Both the position numbers and the translations under genes were made by a program. DNA of 20,648 nucleotides from positions 1 through 20,648 of the forward strand of contig JBEBSD010000097.1 of the NCBI GenBank assembly GCA_040394475.1. The letters are read 5' to 3'. Origin of the DNA: JBEBSD01 sp040394475 (lineage in GTDB: Bacteria > Bacteroidota > Bacteroidia > Cytophagales > Spirosomataceae). Each line of letters opens with the position of its first letter. Position 1 is the stretch's first letter. Shown piece after piece: positions 8,898 through 16,678 of this stretch. The notes under the pieces are model-generated. The model was not told the DNA's origin, did no database searches, and worked only from the letters and a program-made list of their open reading frames with translations.

Positions 8898-11186
8898 CTA
8901 CTTACTGTTCTTAATCAATTTTCGTGAAACAGACGAACCTTCAGGCGTTTGAATGTTGATCAGATAGATTCCCTTAGTCAGAGACCGAATATCAAGTGTG
9001 TTTTTGTCTTTGCCATCGTTGTTACGGCTTTCGATCAGGACCTGTCCGTATACATTCAACACCTTTATTGTCTCCGATCCGCTCAAGCCGTCGATAATCA
9101 GCTCGTCCTGAGCGGGATTAGGATAGGTGGAGATTTTTTCGGCTCCCCCATTATTGTCAAAAAACACCACAGCGATCGAACTATAAGCATATTCACCATC
9201 AAAATCAACCATTCTCAGACGGTAGTAATTCCGTCCTCTCAGCGGCGCTGTATCGGTGTAGTGGTAGTCAAGCCGGCTGTTGCTTCCCGTTTCCGGCGAT
9301 AGCGATTGCACAAGTCCGATTTTATCCCAGCCGGATGCATTGGCGCTGCGCTCAATCTCGAAATTGCTGCTGTTCTCTTCGCTGGATGTAGCCCATTGCA
9401 GGTTTACTGTAGCGCCTTCCAGACGGGCATTGAAGCTGATCAATGTTACCGGTAACGGGCCATCCGTCCGAATGGTATAAGGCACGGCCGGGCTGGTGTG
9501 TCCGGCATTATCTGTGATAGAATAGGTAAAACCAATCACGTCGGCTCCTGTCCCGCTGCCGGTTGCCCCATAAATGACCAGTTTGCTTACCTCGAAGTTT
9601 TCGATGCTGACATGTCCACCGGTCACCTCTATGGGCACCGGTCCTGCACCAAAGTCATAATAGAGCAGGGTCGTCGGGTTGATCGTTTCGATCGTAAAGG
9701 TAGTGCCCGTGCCCGTATTACATTCCCCATCAGCCGGGCAGTCTTCAGGATCTGATCCTGAAAGTGCCCCCCCGGTAGGGTAGCCCGTCAAATCTAACGA
9801 TGATGCCGGAATGGACTGGTAATCCGGTAACGACGGGTAACCTGTGGGAGGTGTGAAACTGAATGCCGAATTAGGCACCATAAACGATTTGGCATCGGCA
9901 ACCGGTGGCTGCTGGATACCGAAATTGATATTACTATAGTTTTCAACTAATGTGAACTGAGGGCTTATACCATCAATAGAAGCCGTGTTCCCTGTATTCT
10001 CAGGGCCATTGAATTCTCCGGTATTTATCCAGCCTGCCGGAAGGCTGGGCGCGGGTTCGGCGCTACCGATTGTACCATTTGTTGTACTCAAAACGACGTA
10101 GTAGTCGCCGGGCACAATATCACTAAAGCCATAGAAACCGGAAGCGTCAACGGGTGAAACAGCTACAACATTTCCGTCTGTTCCAACCAGATTGGCATAA
10201 AGCCCGGGCGGAACTGTATTGGGGTTTCCAGTGCTGTTATTCACATTCCCTCCGTCAGGATCATGGAATACCGTGCCTGAAATAGACGTAACCAGGAGTA
10301 TATTAGGACAGCTCGCTCCGTCGTTGTTATTTTCCCCTCCGGTAGGAGCGGTGGATATCAGGGTTGCAGTATTTGTGGTTACATCGATTCTGTAGAATCC
10401 TCCCAATGTATTGGCAAACACATAGAAGGTATTTGCTAGCTGATCGATAAAAATAGAACCAAAGGCCACTTTTTCATTATCCTGAATGCCACCCCCCGAA
10501 ACGGTTGTAGCGGTAATGGTTACTTGTCTTGTTACCGGATTTATGGTAAACCTGCGGTATGCATTCGCTGCACTTTGTGCATCAATAATACCACAAAGCA
10601 GTCCGCTTGAAGAGTCGTAAACAATATCAGAAATATCCAGGCTGGCAGCGCCTGCAAAAGTATTCCCATAAGGAGCCGCATCCAGTATGTAGGAGGCAGT
10701 CGGGTCGACTAGTTGCAGATAAGTCGCTGTTCTGGTGGGGTTGATGTCAACTACATAATATCTCGCGGCCAGTCTACTATAGATAAACAAGTAGCCATTT
10801 TCCATCACCTCTCCTACGTTATAGTAGGCGCTTACCGTTGGAGCAGGTAAATTGGGGATTGAGTATGTTTCCAGGGCGGCATTAGATCCGATTTTTACTA
10901 CTTGGTTGGTCAGAACATTCATCCCCCAGATAAAATTATCCAAAGTGTTGTAACCTGTGGCGTTTATCCTGGCCGGGAGTTCTCCCATAAGAGTTCGGAC
11001 GCCGGTAGCGACATTGTAACTATAAAGCGTGGAATTTGCTGTATTGGGACCGCTCACCTGATAAGCCAGACTAGAGCACTCAAATGGTATAAGTTCTTGC
11101 CCCCAGGTACTAGATATTCCTGAAAAATGAAAGAAAATTAAAAGCGTCCCCCTAACTAATAGTTTGCTGTAGTAGATTTTTTTCAT
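8898..11186 (-). CDS. Secreted T9SS cargo protein: propeller-like N-terminus, SdrD/Cna-B-like domain, FN3-like module, sorting signal
   Basis: A 762-residue exported protein. Residues 1-30 form a signal peptide (KK start, hydrophobic LLIFFHF, cleavage near TWG-Q). Residues about 35-295 have repeated short strands with Asn/Gly turns, like the propeller-type region DUF6923 (recognised by pattern, not searched). Residues about 303-368 (ISGTVFHDPDGG ... GFYGFSDIVPGDYYV) look like an SdrD/Cna-B prealbumin-type domain. Residues about 425-575 form another beta-rich region. Residues 578-676 are an FN3-like module (LPVTLISF ... GRNYYRLRMVDFDG) closely matching the one in the giant protein at 54-6335. 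Residues 685-762 are a T9SS type A signal (YPNPAQDEL, then LTKGIYLINI). The ATG start gives a complete signal peptide. Function beyond surface display or secretion is unknown; it may be adhesive or structural. Confidence 0.88.
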   Translation of the reverse strand: MKKIYYSKLLVRGTLLIFFHFSGISSTWGQELIPFECSSLAYQVSGPNTANSTLYSYNVATGVRTLMGELPARINATGYNTLDNFIWGMNVLTNQVVKIGSNAALETYSIPNLPAPTVSAYYNVGEVMENGYLFIYSRLAARYYVVDINPTRTATYLQLVDPTASYILDAAPYGNTFAGAASLDISDIVYDSSSGLLCGIIDAQSAANAYRRFTINPVTRQVTITATTVSGGGIQDNEKVAFGSIFIDQLANTFYVFANTLGGFYRIDVTTNTATLISTAPTGGENNNDGASCPNILLVTSISGTVFHDPDGGNVNNSTGNPNTVPPGLYANLVGTDGNVVAVSPVDASGFYGFSDIVPGDYYVVLSTTNGTIGSAEPAPSLPAGWINTGEFNGPENTGNTASIDGISPQFTLVENYSNINFGIQQPPVADAKSFMVPNSAFSFTPPTGYPSLPDYQSIPASSLDLTGYPTGGALSGSDPEDCPADGECNTGTGTTFTIETINPTTLLYYDFGAGPVPIEVTGGHVSIENFEVSKLVIYGATGSGTGADVIGFTYSITDNAGHTSPAVPYTIRTDGPLPVTLISFNARLEGATVNLQWATSSEENSSNFEIERSANASGWDKIGLVQSLSPETGSNSRLDYHYTDTAPLRGRNYYRLRMVDFDGEYAYSSIAVVFFDNNGGAEKISTYPNPAQDELIIDGLSGSETIKVLNVYGQVLIESRNNDGKDKNTLDIRSLTKGIYLINIQTPEGSSVSRKLIKNSK

Positions 11187-11765
11187 TTGGTTTGATGTTT
11201 GAGTGGAGTATTCAAAGTAGTGAATTGCTTACATCAAATTTGGTGATGCGCCTATGAGTCAACTCCGATAGCCGGCGTAAAACAGAATGCGGAAATAGAT
11301 TTTGTTAGACAAAATTTATTTCCCTGCAGATTCGGTTTGAATATATGCAATCAGTTTTTGATAGGTCCTGCGTTAGTGATTCTCTAAACTTTTTTCTACG
11401 GATAATGGTGTTTTATTCTATATCAAAACTTGTATTGATTCGATTGATTTTGTCGAGCGCCAGTAGTTATTTTATATTGGTATGCAATAATCGGAAATTA
11501 CCTTAACGTAGATAGGTATCAATCTTGCCAAAAAGTGAATGTTATCTTGCCAATTGATAAAATATCATCTTTACTCTAGTGTCCTTCCTAAGGTCATGCA
11601 CCTTTTGACCGAATCTCCGATAACAGCTTTAAATCCCCGATAAAGCGGTTCGAGATCTGTACGGCAGGGCGCACCTAGTGGGATTTTCCTACGCCCCCTT
11701 TTTTTGTGAGAAAGCAATTCTTTCTCTCTTATTACCAAATAGTTATGAGAAAATATTGCAAGTAT
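11187..11765. other. 579-nt intergenic region between the T9SS cargo gene and the IS66 remnant
   Basis: This must contain the promoter of the minus-strand T9SS cargo gene, but I could not find a convincing TAnnTTTG element. It holds a 10-bp direct repeat (separate entry). I see no coding remnant outside the IS66 boundary. Confidence 0.5.
11522..11553. repeat. Direct repeat ATCTTGCCAA x2, 22 bp apart
   Basis: ATCTTGCCAA occurs at 11522-11531 and again at 11544-11553, an exact repeat with a start-to-start distance of 22 bp, about two helical turns. It lies about 336 bp upstream of the minus-strand T9SS cargo gene. Such spacing suits a dimeric or AraC-type regulator, but that is inference. Confidence 0.4.
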
Positions 11766-11785
11766 GTAAGTATCCGCCCTACGAA

Positions 11786-12269
11786 CTACATGTTTGAATT
11801 CCGCTCCCGATTCTTATAGTTCAGCGGGAAGAGGTTGTGGAGTTTTTTGTAGCTAATAGTCATGAAGTTTTCCAGAGCATATTTGAGCCGGATCTTTCAT
11901 TGTCTAACGCTCCTTCAAAGCAGTCCACCGGTCACAGCGTGCATGCGCCCAGCAAGCCAATCGAATGATATCTTTTCGCTTGCTGTGCTTGTCGCATACG
12001 ATATACCCGTAGGTTTGCAAGTCCCCGCCGAAGGTATTGACGTGTTCTTGCTGCCGGGTTTCTTCGGTCTAAGCTCGAAAGGGAAGGGCTATCTGAGCAG
12101 GATCACCTTCGAAGCGCTCCCGCTTTGGGCCGAAGTGCATCCGGCGGAACATTTCGGCTTGTACTTTCAGATAATCACGCTCACTGGCGATAGCATCGTT
12201 CTCCTGATCCCATTGCTTTACAAGGGCGATCAACTCATCTTTGTCCAGATTTTCCAGCGCTGTTTGCAT
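11786..12269 (-). pseudogene. tnpC: IS66 transposase TnpC remnant
   Basis: The start (12269) gives a typical TnpC N-terminus: ALENLDKDELIALVKQ, then AEMFRRMHFGPKRERFEG and PAQIALPF. A TAG (12069-12071) interrupts it, and the same frame continues with EETRQQEHVN. It then jumps to the catalytic region (LQTYGY, later RLACWAHAR) and stops at 11904-11906. A further piece in another frame (KYALENFMTISYKKLHNLFP, about 11825-11884) is the family's C-terminal end, stopping at 11786. Several hundred residues of the middle are missing. The family's conserved Asp of the QTDGY motif is Tyr here. Inactive. Confidence 0.85.
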
Positions 12270-12283
12270 GTATCAAAAATGTG

Positions 12284-12465
12284 CAAATCCCAGTGCAATA
12301 GCTTGATGCGGGTTCGACGACGGTTCAGAAAAGCAAAAACCTCGCCTGAGGTCGGATTCCGGCAAAGCTCACTACTGCTAAGCCGCTCAGACCATCCATA
12401 CTTTTGCGCATATCGCAATGCCCCTGGTAAAGGTAATATCGATGGGAAGATTCTAGTGAAAAAAT
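12284..12465 (-). pseudogene. tnpB: IS66 accessory protein TnpB remnant (frameshifted, truncated)
   Basis: Reading on the minus strand, FSLESSHRYYLYQGHCDMRK and MDGLSGL match the N-terminal half of IS66 TnpB. The frame then shifts around 12361-12385 and the match goes on as NPTSGEVFAFLNRRRTRI and KLLHWD. After LLHWD the rest of TnpB (roughly 45 residues) is deleted and the reading runs into tnpC. The expected start Met is not preserved (the codon region reads LIFSL). No function is expected. Confidence 0.85.
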
Positions 12466-12942
12466 CAAACTAACTGGATCAGACCGGATACTGAATTTTA
12501 TAATCTCATCACATCTTGATATTTTTATAAATATTAACAAATATAAGTATACATTTTCAATCTAATTTCAAACAAAATTGTTTAGTAAAAATACCCTTTT
12601 TATTATCATTTTTGTTTGCCAACAGGAAAATATTAAATAATAAAATTTAACATTATCAGGTCATCCGTTTCTAGTAAATTGATAAATACATTGTCAAGAG
12701 ATAATTCGACCTATTGGTAAAAATTAAGACAGATTGTTTTTTATCTTACAAGCACAAATCAAAACATATATGATGATTTTTTATCTATTGTTTTAGCGTT
12801 TTGTCTCTTTGTCCAAAGTACCAACAATAATAGAATTGAAATTGTCGTTAAACAAGGTAATATTAATATTTAGATGAATGATTTTGCCTTTTTTAAATAC
12901 AGAGACTCTAAACGGAACCGTATTACCAAACTTCTTTGACTG
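12466..12942. other. 477-nt AT-rich intergenic region upstream of the receptor operon
   Basis: Strikingly AT-rich compared with the genes on both sides, with many short A and T tracts. It should carry the promoter for the DUF4249/TonB receptor pair, but no clear TTG-N20-TAnnTTTG combination is visible. No coding signal on either strand. Confidence 0.5.
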
Positions 12943-13854
12943 ATGTCAGGTGCACTCCTAAGAATCACGTTTGCGGTATCCTTTCTGGCTTTATTCTCCT
13001 GTGTGGATGTCATAGAGCTTGATTATCCGGGATATGTTGAAAAGGCAGTAATGACCGGTGTGCTTAACCCTGACAGCGCAGTAACTATCCGGCTTACAAA
13101 AACTTTCCCTCCTGGCCGGACATTCGATCCTATGCAGGATGTGATCAGCCATGCTGTCGTAAAACTGTATGAAAACGAGAGACTGGCAGGACAACTCCAA
13201 TACATCGGAGGTGGATATTACCAAATGGCTTTTAGGCCAAAGAGTGGCAGCGTCTATACCGTGGAAGCCGTAACTCCGTTTGGGACATTAAGGGCGCGAG
13301 AAAGCCTGGTCATACCTCCACTTCCCAATTTCGCCGTTACAACTGGCCAACGTCACAACCCTAACGCAAACCCTGATTTTCTTATCACGCTGCCGCAAAA
13401 AACGAAAGGCAACTACTGGATCGCCATCCGGGAAACAAAAAATGGGGTAGAATCCGGACAAGGTTGGCACACAATCGTCTCAAATTCCCCTTATCTGGAT
13501 ACTTTTAACGCAAGTGACGACCAATTTTTCGGGGTAAAAAATTATGGTTATCTGGCACGTATACTCCCCGAAATAAAGGATTCGTTAGTCGTAATCGTGA
13601 GCACCTTCAATCAATTGTCGACCATTTTCAGGAACGGCGGGGGCCTTGAAGTCAGAGTCTCTTATGTCAGTGAGAACTATGATTCATTTCTGCGGTCGGC
13701 CGTGTTAGCGGCAGATACAAGGCTCCTTACTATGGATGGCGACCTAAACAATCCTTTTTACGAACCAACCACTATAAGTTCAACTATTGAGGGTGGGCTG
13801 GGGATTGTGGGAGGCGTTCACATCATTGATTTTACCGTAGACAAGCTGCCATGA
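12943..13854 (+). CDS. DUF4249-type outer-membrane lipoprotein
   Basis: A 303-residue lipoprotein. The N-terminus has a hydrophobic run ending in a lipobox (LFSC, lipidated Cys20) followed by VDVIELDYP, the usual opening of this Bacteroidota family. The next part (EKAVMTGVLNPDSAVTIRLT) and a conserved strand pattern up to about residue 130 (GGYYQM, YTVEAVTPFGTLRA) match DUF4249. The C-terminal half is less conserved. In this family the gene is typically beside a TonB-dependent receptor, as here (84 nt upstream of it, same strand), so the two likely form an outer-membrane uptake or binding complex, loosely like SusD with SusC. The ATG follows an in-frame TGA (12937-12939), which fixes the start closely. 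Substrate unknown. Confidence 0.8.
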   Translation: MSGALLRITFAVSFLALFSCVDVIELDYPGYVEKAVMTGVLNPDSAVTIRLTKTFPPGRTFDPMQDVISHAVVKLYENERLAGQLQYIGGGYYQMAFRPKSGSVYTVEAVTPFGTLRARESLVIPPLPNFAVTTGQRHNPNANPDFLITLPQKTKGNYWIAIRETKNGVESGQGWHTIVSNSPYLDTFNASDDQFFGVKNYGYLARILPEIKDSLVVIVSTFNQLSTIFRNGGGLEVRVSYVSENYDSFLRSAVLAADTRLLTMDGDLNNPFYEPTTISSTIEGGLGIVGGVHIIDFTVDKLP

Positions 13855-13938
13855 CCATGTTGATAGGTTGATCTCTCACCATTTTTTTCTTTAGTAGGGA
13901 CCATGAATAAATAAATGTAACCTGTTCAACTGAATATT

Positions 13939-16254
13939 ATGTATCGTTTCACGTATCTCTTTTTCTGCCTGACAGGTGTTTTTGCCCTAAAAGTGTACGC
14001 TCAGGAAGTACGTGTGTCAGGGAGAATATCCAGTCGGGAAAATGGTGAGGCCCTACAGGATGCCAGTGTCTACAATACCCGGAATCAAAAGTTTGTTCGC
14101 TGCAACCAGTTTGGGTTTTATTCGCTCAGTATGCCCAGAGGAATGAACATGCTGGTAGTGCAGGCACCAGGGTTCAAAACGGATACAATCATGGTAAATG
14201 TGGCTTCTACAATGTCGTTCGACTTTCAGATGTCAGAATGGGCAGAACAACTGGCCGATATAACCATCATCCAGGATGAAGGGCGTCTAAAACATGGAAG
14301 TGGGAATTTCCGGATCTCCGGCAGCCAGGCAGGGAAAGTCCCGGTTGCCTTGTCAGAACCCGATCTGCTTAAGGCTTTGCAGCTTTTCCCGGGGGTCCAG
14401 GGCGGAGCGGACGGTACCAGCGGTATACACGTAAGAGGCGGCAGTCCGGACCAAACGCTTATCCTCATCGATGGGGTTCCGATCTATAATGTCAATCACC
14501 TTTTTGGCTTTTTTTCCGTATTTAACCCGGATGTAATCGCTTCCGCTGATCTCTACAAAAGCGAACTGCCTTCCCGGTATAGTGGCAGGCTTTCGTCGGT
14601 TCTTGACATCACTATGCGCGAGGGAAACCGGAAGAAAATGGCAGGTGGATTTCAAATCAGTCCGATATCCATGAAGTTGCGGCTCGAAGGTCCCATAAAA
14701 AAGGATACATCTTCCTATCTGATTTCCTTCCGCCGGACATGGCTGGATGTACTCGCTTCGCTCACCCAACGCATCGCCAACACCGGCTCGGTCGGTTATC
14801 TGGGTTTCTCGGATGCAACCGGCAAGGTAAACTACCGTTTTAACAAACGGGAACAGCTGTTTCTAAGTGTCTACTGGGGCAATGACGCATTTGGGGCGCG
14901 TAGTAAGTCGGCGCATGATGCAAGCAGCAATCGCCTGTCATGGGGCAACCTTACAAGCGCGGCCCGCTATCAACGGATTTTCGGGAATTCCGTGTTTTCC
15001 CACACGACATTGAGTTACAACCATTACAGGAGCCAATTTAAAAACGTCTCCCGGATTCTGGACAACCGGTATTCCACCCTGGTGAGATCGTCCATTGCCG
15101 ATTGGTCGCTGAAATCAGATTGGTCGTACAACTCACGATCCGGCTTTAATCTGGAATGGGGCGGCGCTTTAACCAGACACCTGTTCAACCCGGACATCCT
15201 ACGAAGAAAGGGGGATGTATACGACAATAGCGTTCCGTCTGCCGACTCTTCCCGAACGGTAGTGGCAGACGTTCAGGTGTATGGTGAGCTGGAGTATAAA
15301 ACAGGACCATTCGACCTGCGTGCTGGTTTCAACTTTGCCGGCTTTATGGTAAATGGTAGCGCCTACAACCTGCTCCAGCCCCGTTTTGGAGCGAAATTTG
15401 CCATTGCACCGACTCTAGGAATTAAAGCAGCGTATTTCCAAAGCGCTCAATACCTGCATCTCCTTACCAATTCCTCCGTTGGCATGCCAACCGACCTCTG
15501 GGTGCCCGTCACCGAAAGTATTGCACCACAACGGTCAGAACAATTCTCCTTAGGTATCTATAGTGAATGGAAAGGGATAAGACTTAGCCTGGAAGGATAT
15601 TATAAATGGATGGATAACCTCATTGAATTCACGGGGGCAGGCAGAGGTATTGACAACCCCTACGGCACCTGGCAGGACCGGATTACTGTGGGGCAGGGAA
15701 GTTCCAAGGGGTTAGAGCTATATGCGGAACGGAAATTCGAAAAACTGGATGCTTTTTTATCCTATACCCTTTCGTTTACCAACCGGCAGTTTGACCTGCT
15801 CAACGAGGGCAAGCCCTTTCCATACAAATATGACCGGCGCCATGTCCTGAACTTTTTCTCAGCATACAATTTCAGTAAGCACCGCAGTGTCCAGGTAGTT
15901 TTTCAGTATGCCTCCGGCAGCTGGATCACTTTACCCAATGCCCGGTATTCGGCGCTGCCTTCCATCCTGGAAACCACGTTATCTGAATCATATGCAGCCA
16001 GGTACCTCCGTTATTTCGATCAACTCGATTATCTACCGGCCCGCAATAATTTCCTTATGCCATCCAATCACCATCTTGATGTCAGTTATAAAACCGAAAA
16101 AGTAAAAAAAAGGGGTATCCGAACCTGGACTTTTTCAATCTACAATCTCTATAACCGGCGTAACCCCTACTTTGTTTTTGTCCATGATGCGAAGCTCAAA
16201 CAGTTCTCGCTCTTACCGGTCTTACCATCTGTCAGCTATGAATACCGCTTTTAG
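13939..16254 (+). CDS. TonB-dependent outer-membrane receptor with carboxypeptidase-like N-terminal domain
   Basis: A 771-residue outer-membrane transporter. Residues 1-21 are a signal peptide (cleavage after VYA). Residues about 25-98 are the carboxypeptidase-regulatory-like domain (VSGRISSRENGEALQDASVY ... FGFYSLSMPRG). The plug covers about 130-228, with the hallmark IHVRGGSPDQTLILIDGVPI (163-182) and PSRYSGRLSSVLDI. The rest is the beta-barrel, with alternating aromatic strands and the terminal YEYRF needed for barrel insertion. It lacks a SusC-length N-terminus and there is no SusD gene. The lipoprotein upstream (DUF4249) is its likely partner. No FecI/FecR genes lie in the window, so regulation is not visible. 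The ligand could be a siderophore, peptide or glycan; the sequence does not decide. Confidence 0.92.
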   Translation: MYRFTYLFFCLTGVFALKVYAQEVRVSGRISSRENGEALQDASVYNTRNQKFVRCNQFGFYSLSMPRGMNMLVVQAPGFKTDTIMVNVASTMSFDFQMSEWAEQLADITIIQDEGRLKHGSGNFRISGSQAGKVPVALSEPDLLKALQLFPGVQGGADGTSGIHVRGGSPDQTLILIDGVPIYNVNHLFGFFSVFNPDVIASADLYKSELPSRYSGRLSSVLDITMREGNRKKMAGGFQISPISMKLRLEGPIKKDTSSYLISFRRTWLDVLASLTQRIANTGSVGYLGFSDATGKVNYRFNKREQLFLSVYWGNDAFGARSKSAHDASSNRLSWGNLTSAARYQRIFGNSVFSHTTLSYNHYRSQFKNVSRILDNRYSTLVRSSIADWSLKSDWSYNSRSGFNLEWGGALTRHLFNPDILRRKGDVYDNSVPSADSSRTVVADVQVYGELEYKTGPFDLRAGFNFAGFMVNGSAYNLLQPRFGAKFAIAPTLGIKAAYFQSAQYLHLLTNSSVGMPTDLWVPVTESIAPQRSEQFSLGIYSEWKGIRLSLEGYYKWMDNLIEFTGAGRGIDNPYGTWQDRITVGQGSSKGLELYAERKFEKLDAFLSYTLSFTNRQFDLLNEGKPFPYKYDRRHVLNFFSAYNFSKHRSVQVVFQYASGSWITLPNARYSALPSILETTLSESYAARYLRYFDQLDYLPARNNFLMPSNHHLDVSYKTEKVKKRGIRTWTFSIYNLYNRRNPYFVFVHDAKLKQFSLLPVLPSVSYEYRF

Positions 16255-16678
16255 CTAGGTTCGAGTAGTTTTGACAATCCGGCGCCATTACGAATTTATA
16301 CAACTATTCCCAAATGATCCAGAAAGTGTTCCAACCACATTTTGCTCCCAGCGCAATCACTAAAGGTATTCATTCGGCCCTACCTATTTCGTGCTTGAAG
16401 GCAAATGCGAAGCCTACAAAGATCAGAGGTTTTTTGTTTTCTTTCGCTGCCGCAGAAATCCTATATTCTTCTCGAAAAAAACATTCGCCATTATCATTTA
16501 TTTTCAGGTTTAGCTTGTAAAAATAATTGCCTTCCTCCGGCACAGATGTCACCCGGTTACTTGTCAATTCCCCTTACTTCCTGTTTCAAAGCACCTTTCA
16601 CCTGAAAACAGCTAAACGAAGGAGAAGGGATGAAACACAACCCGTAAGGTATCCGTTTCCTTCCCGGGTTTGTTCATG
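16255..16678. other. 424-nt intergenic region between convergent genes
   Basis: It lies between the ends of the receptor gene and the histidine kinase gene, which converge. Short reading frames exist on both strands, but none has a recognisable protein or a credible start. No strong terminator hairpin is visible. Confidence 0.5.

Larger units (their letters stand above)
11766..12465 (-). mobile_element. Decayed IS66-family element, internally deleted
   Basis: About 0.7 kb remains of an element that is normally about 2.5 kb. Going along the minus strand there is a frameshifted tnpB, then tnpC pieces; no tnpA is visible. The end beyond the tnpC stop, GTAAGTATCCGCC at 11766-11778, starts with GTAAG, similar to the GTAAGCG termini usual in this family, so I take it as a likely terminal repeat. 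The matching repeat on the other side is not found, and the right border is set by the start of tnpB homology. The element cannot move by itself. Confidence 0.8.

Noticed and set aside
8764..8952. 62-codon plus-strand frame after the HTCS gene
   Set aside because: It runs through the bidirectional terminator and into the end of the opposite gene; its Lys/Arg-rich part is just the hairpin translated.
11586..11670. Short inverted repeats (GGTCA/TGACC and GCTTTA/TAAAGC) and twice TCCGATAA/CCCGATAA
   Set aside because: Arms of 5-6 bp with no T run or clear position relative to a gene; expected by chance in this much sequence.
11862..12473. 203-codon plus-strand open frame
   Set aside because: It lies opposite the IS66 tnpB/tnpC remnants, whose minus-strand peptides are clearly recognisable; the plus-strand translation resembles nothing and is an antisense shadow.
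16370..16567. 65-codon minus-strand frame between the receptor and the kinase gene
   Set aside because: No recognisable family, no signal peptide and no promoter; similar-length frames overlap it on the other strand. Possible but not supported.
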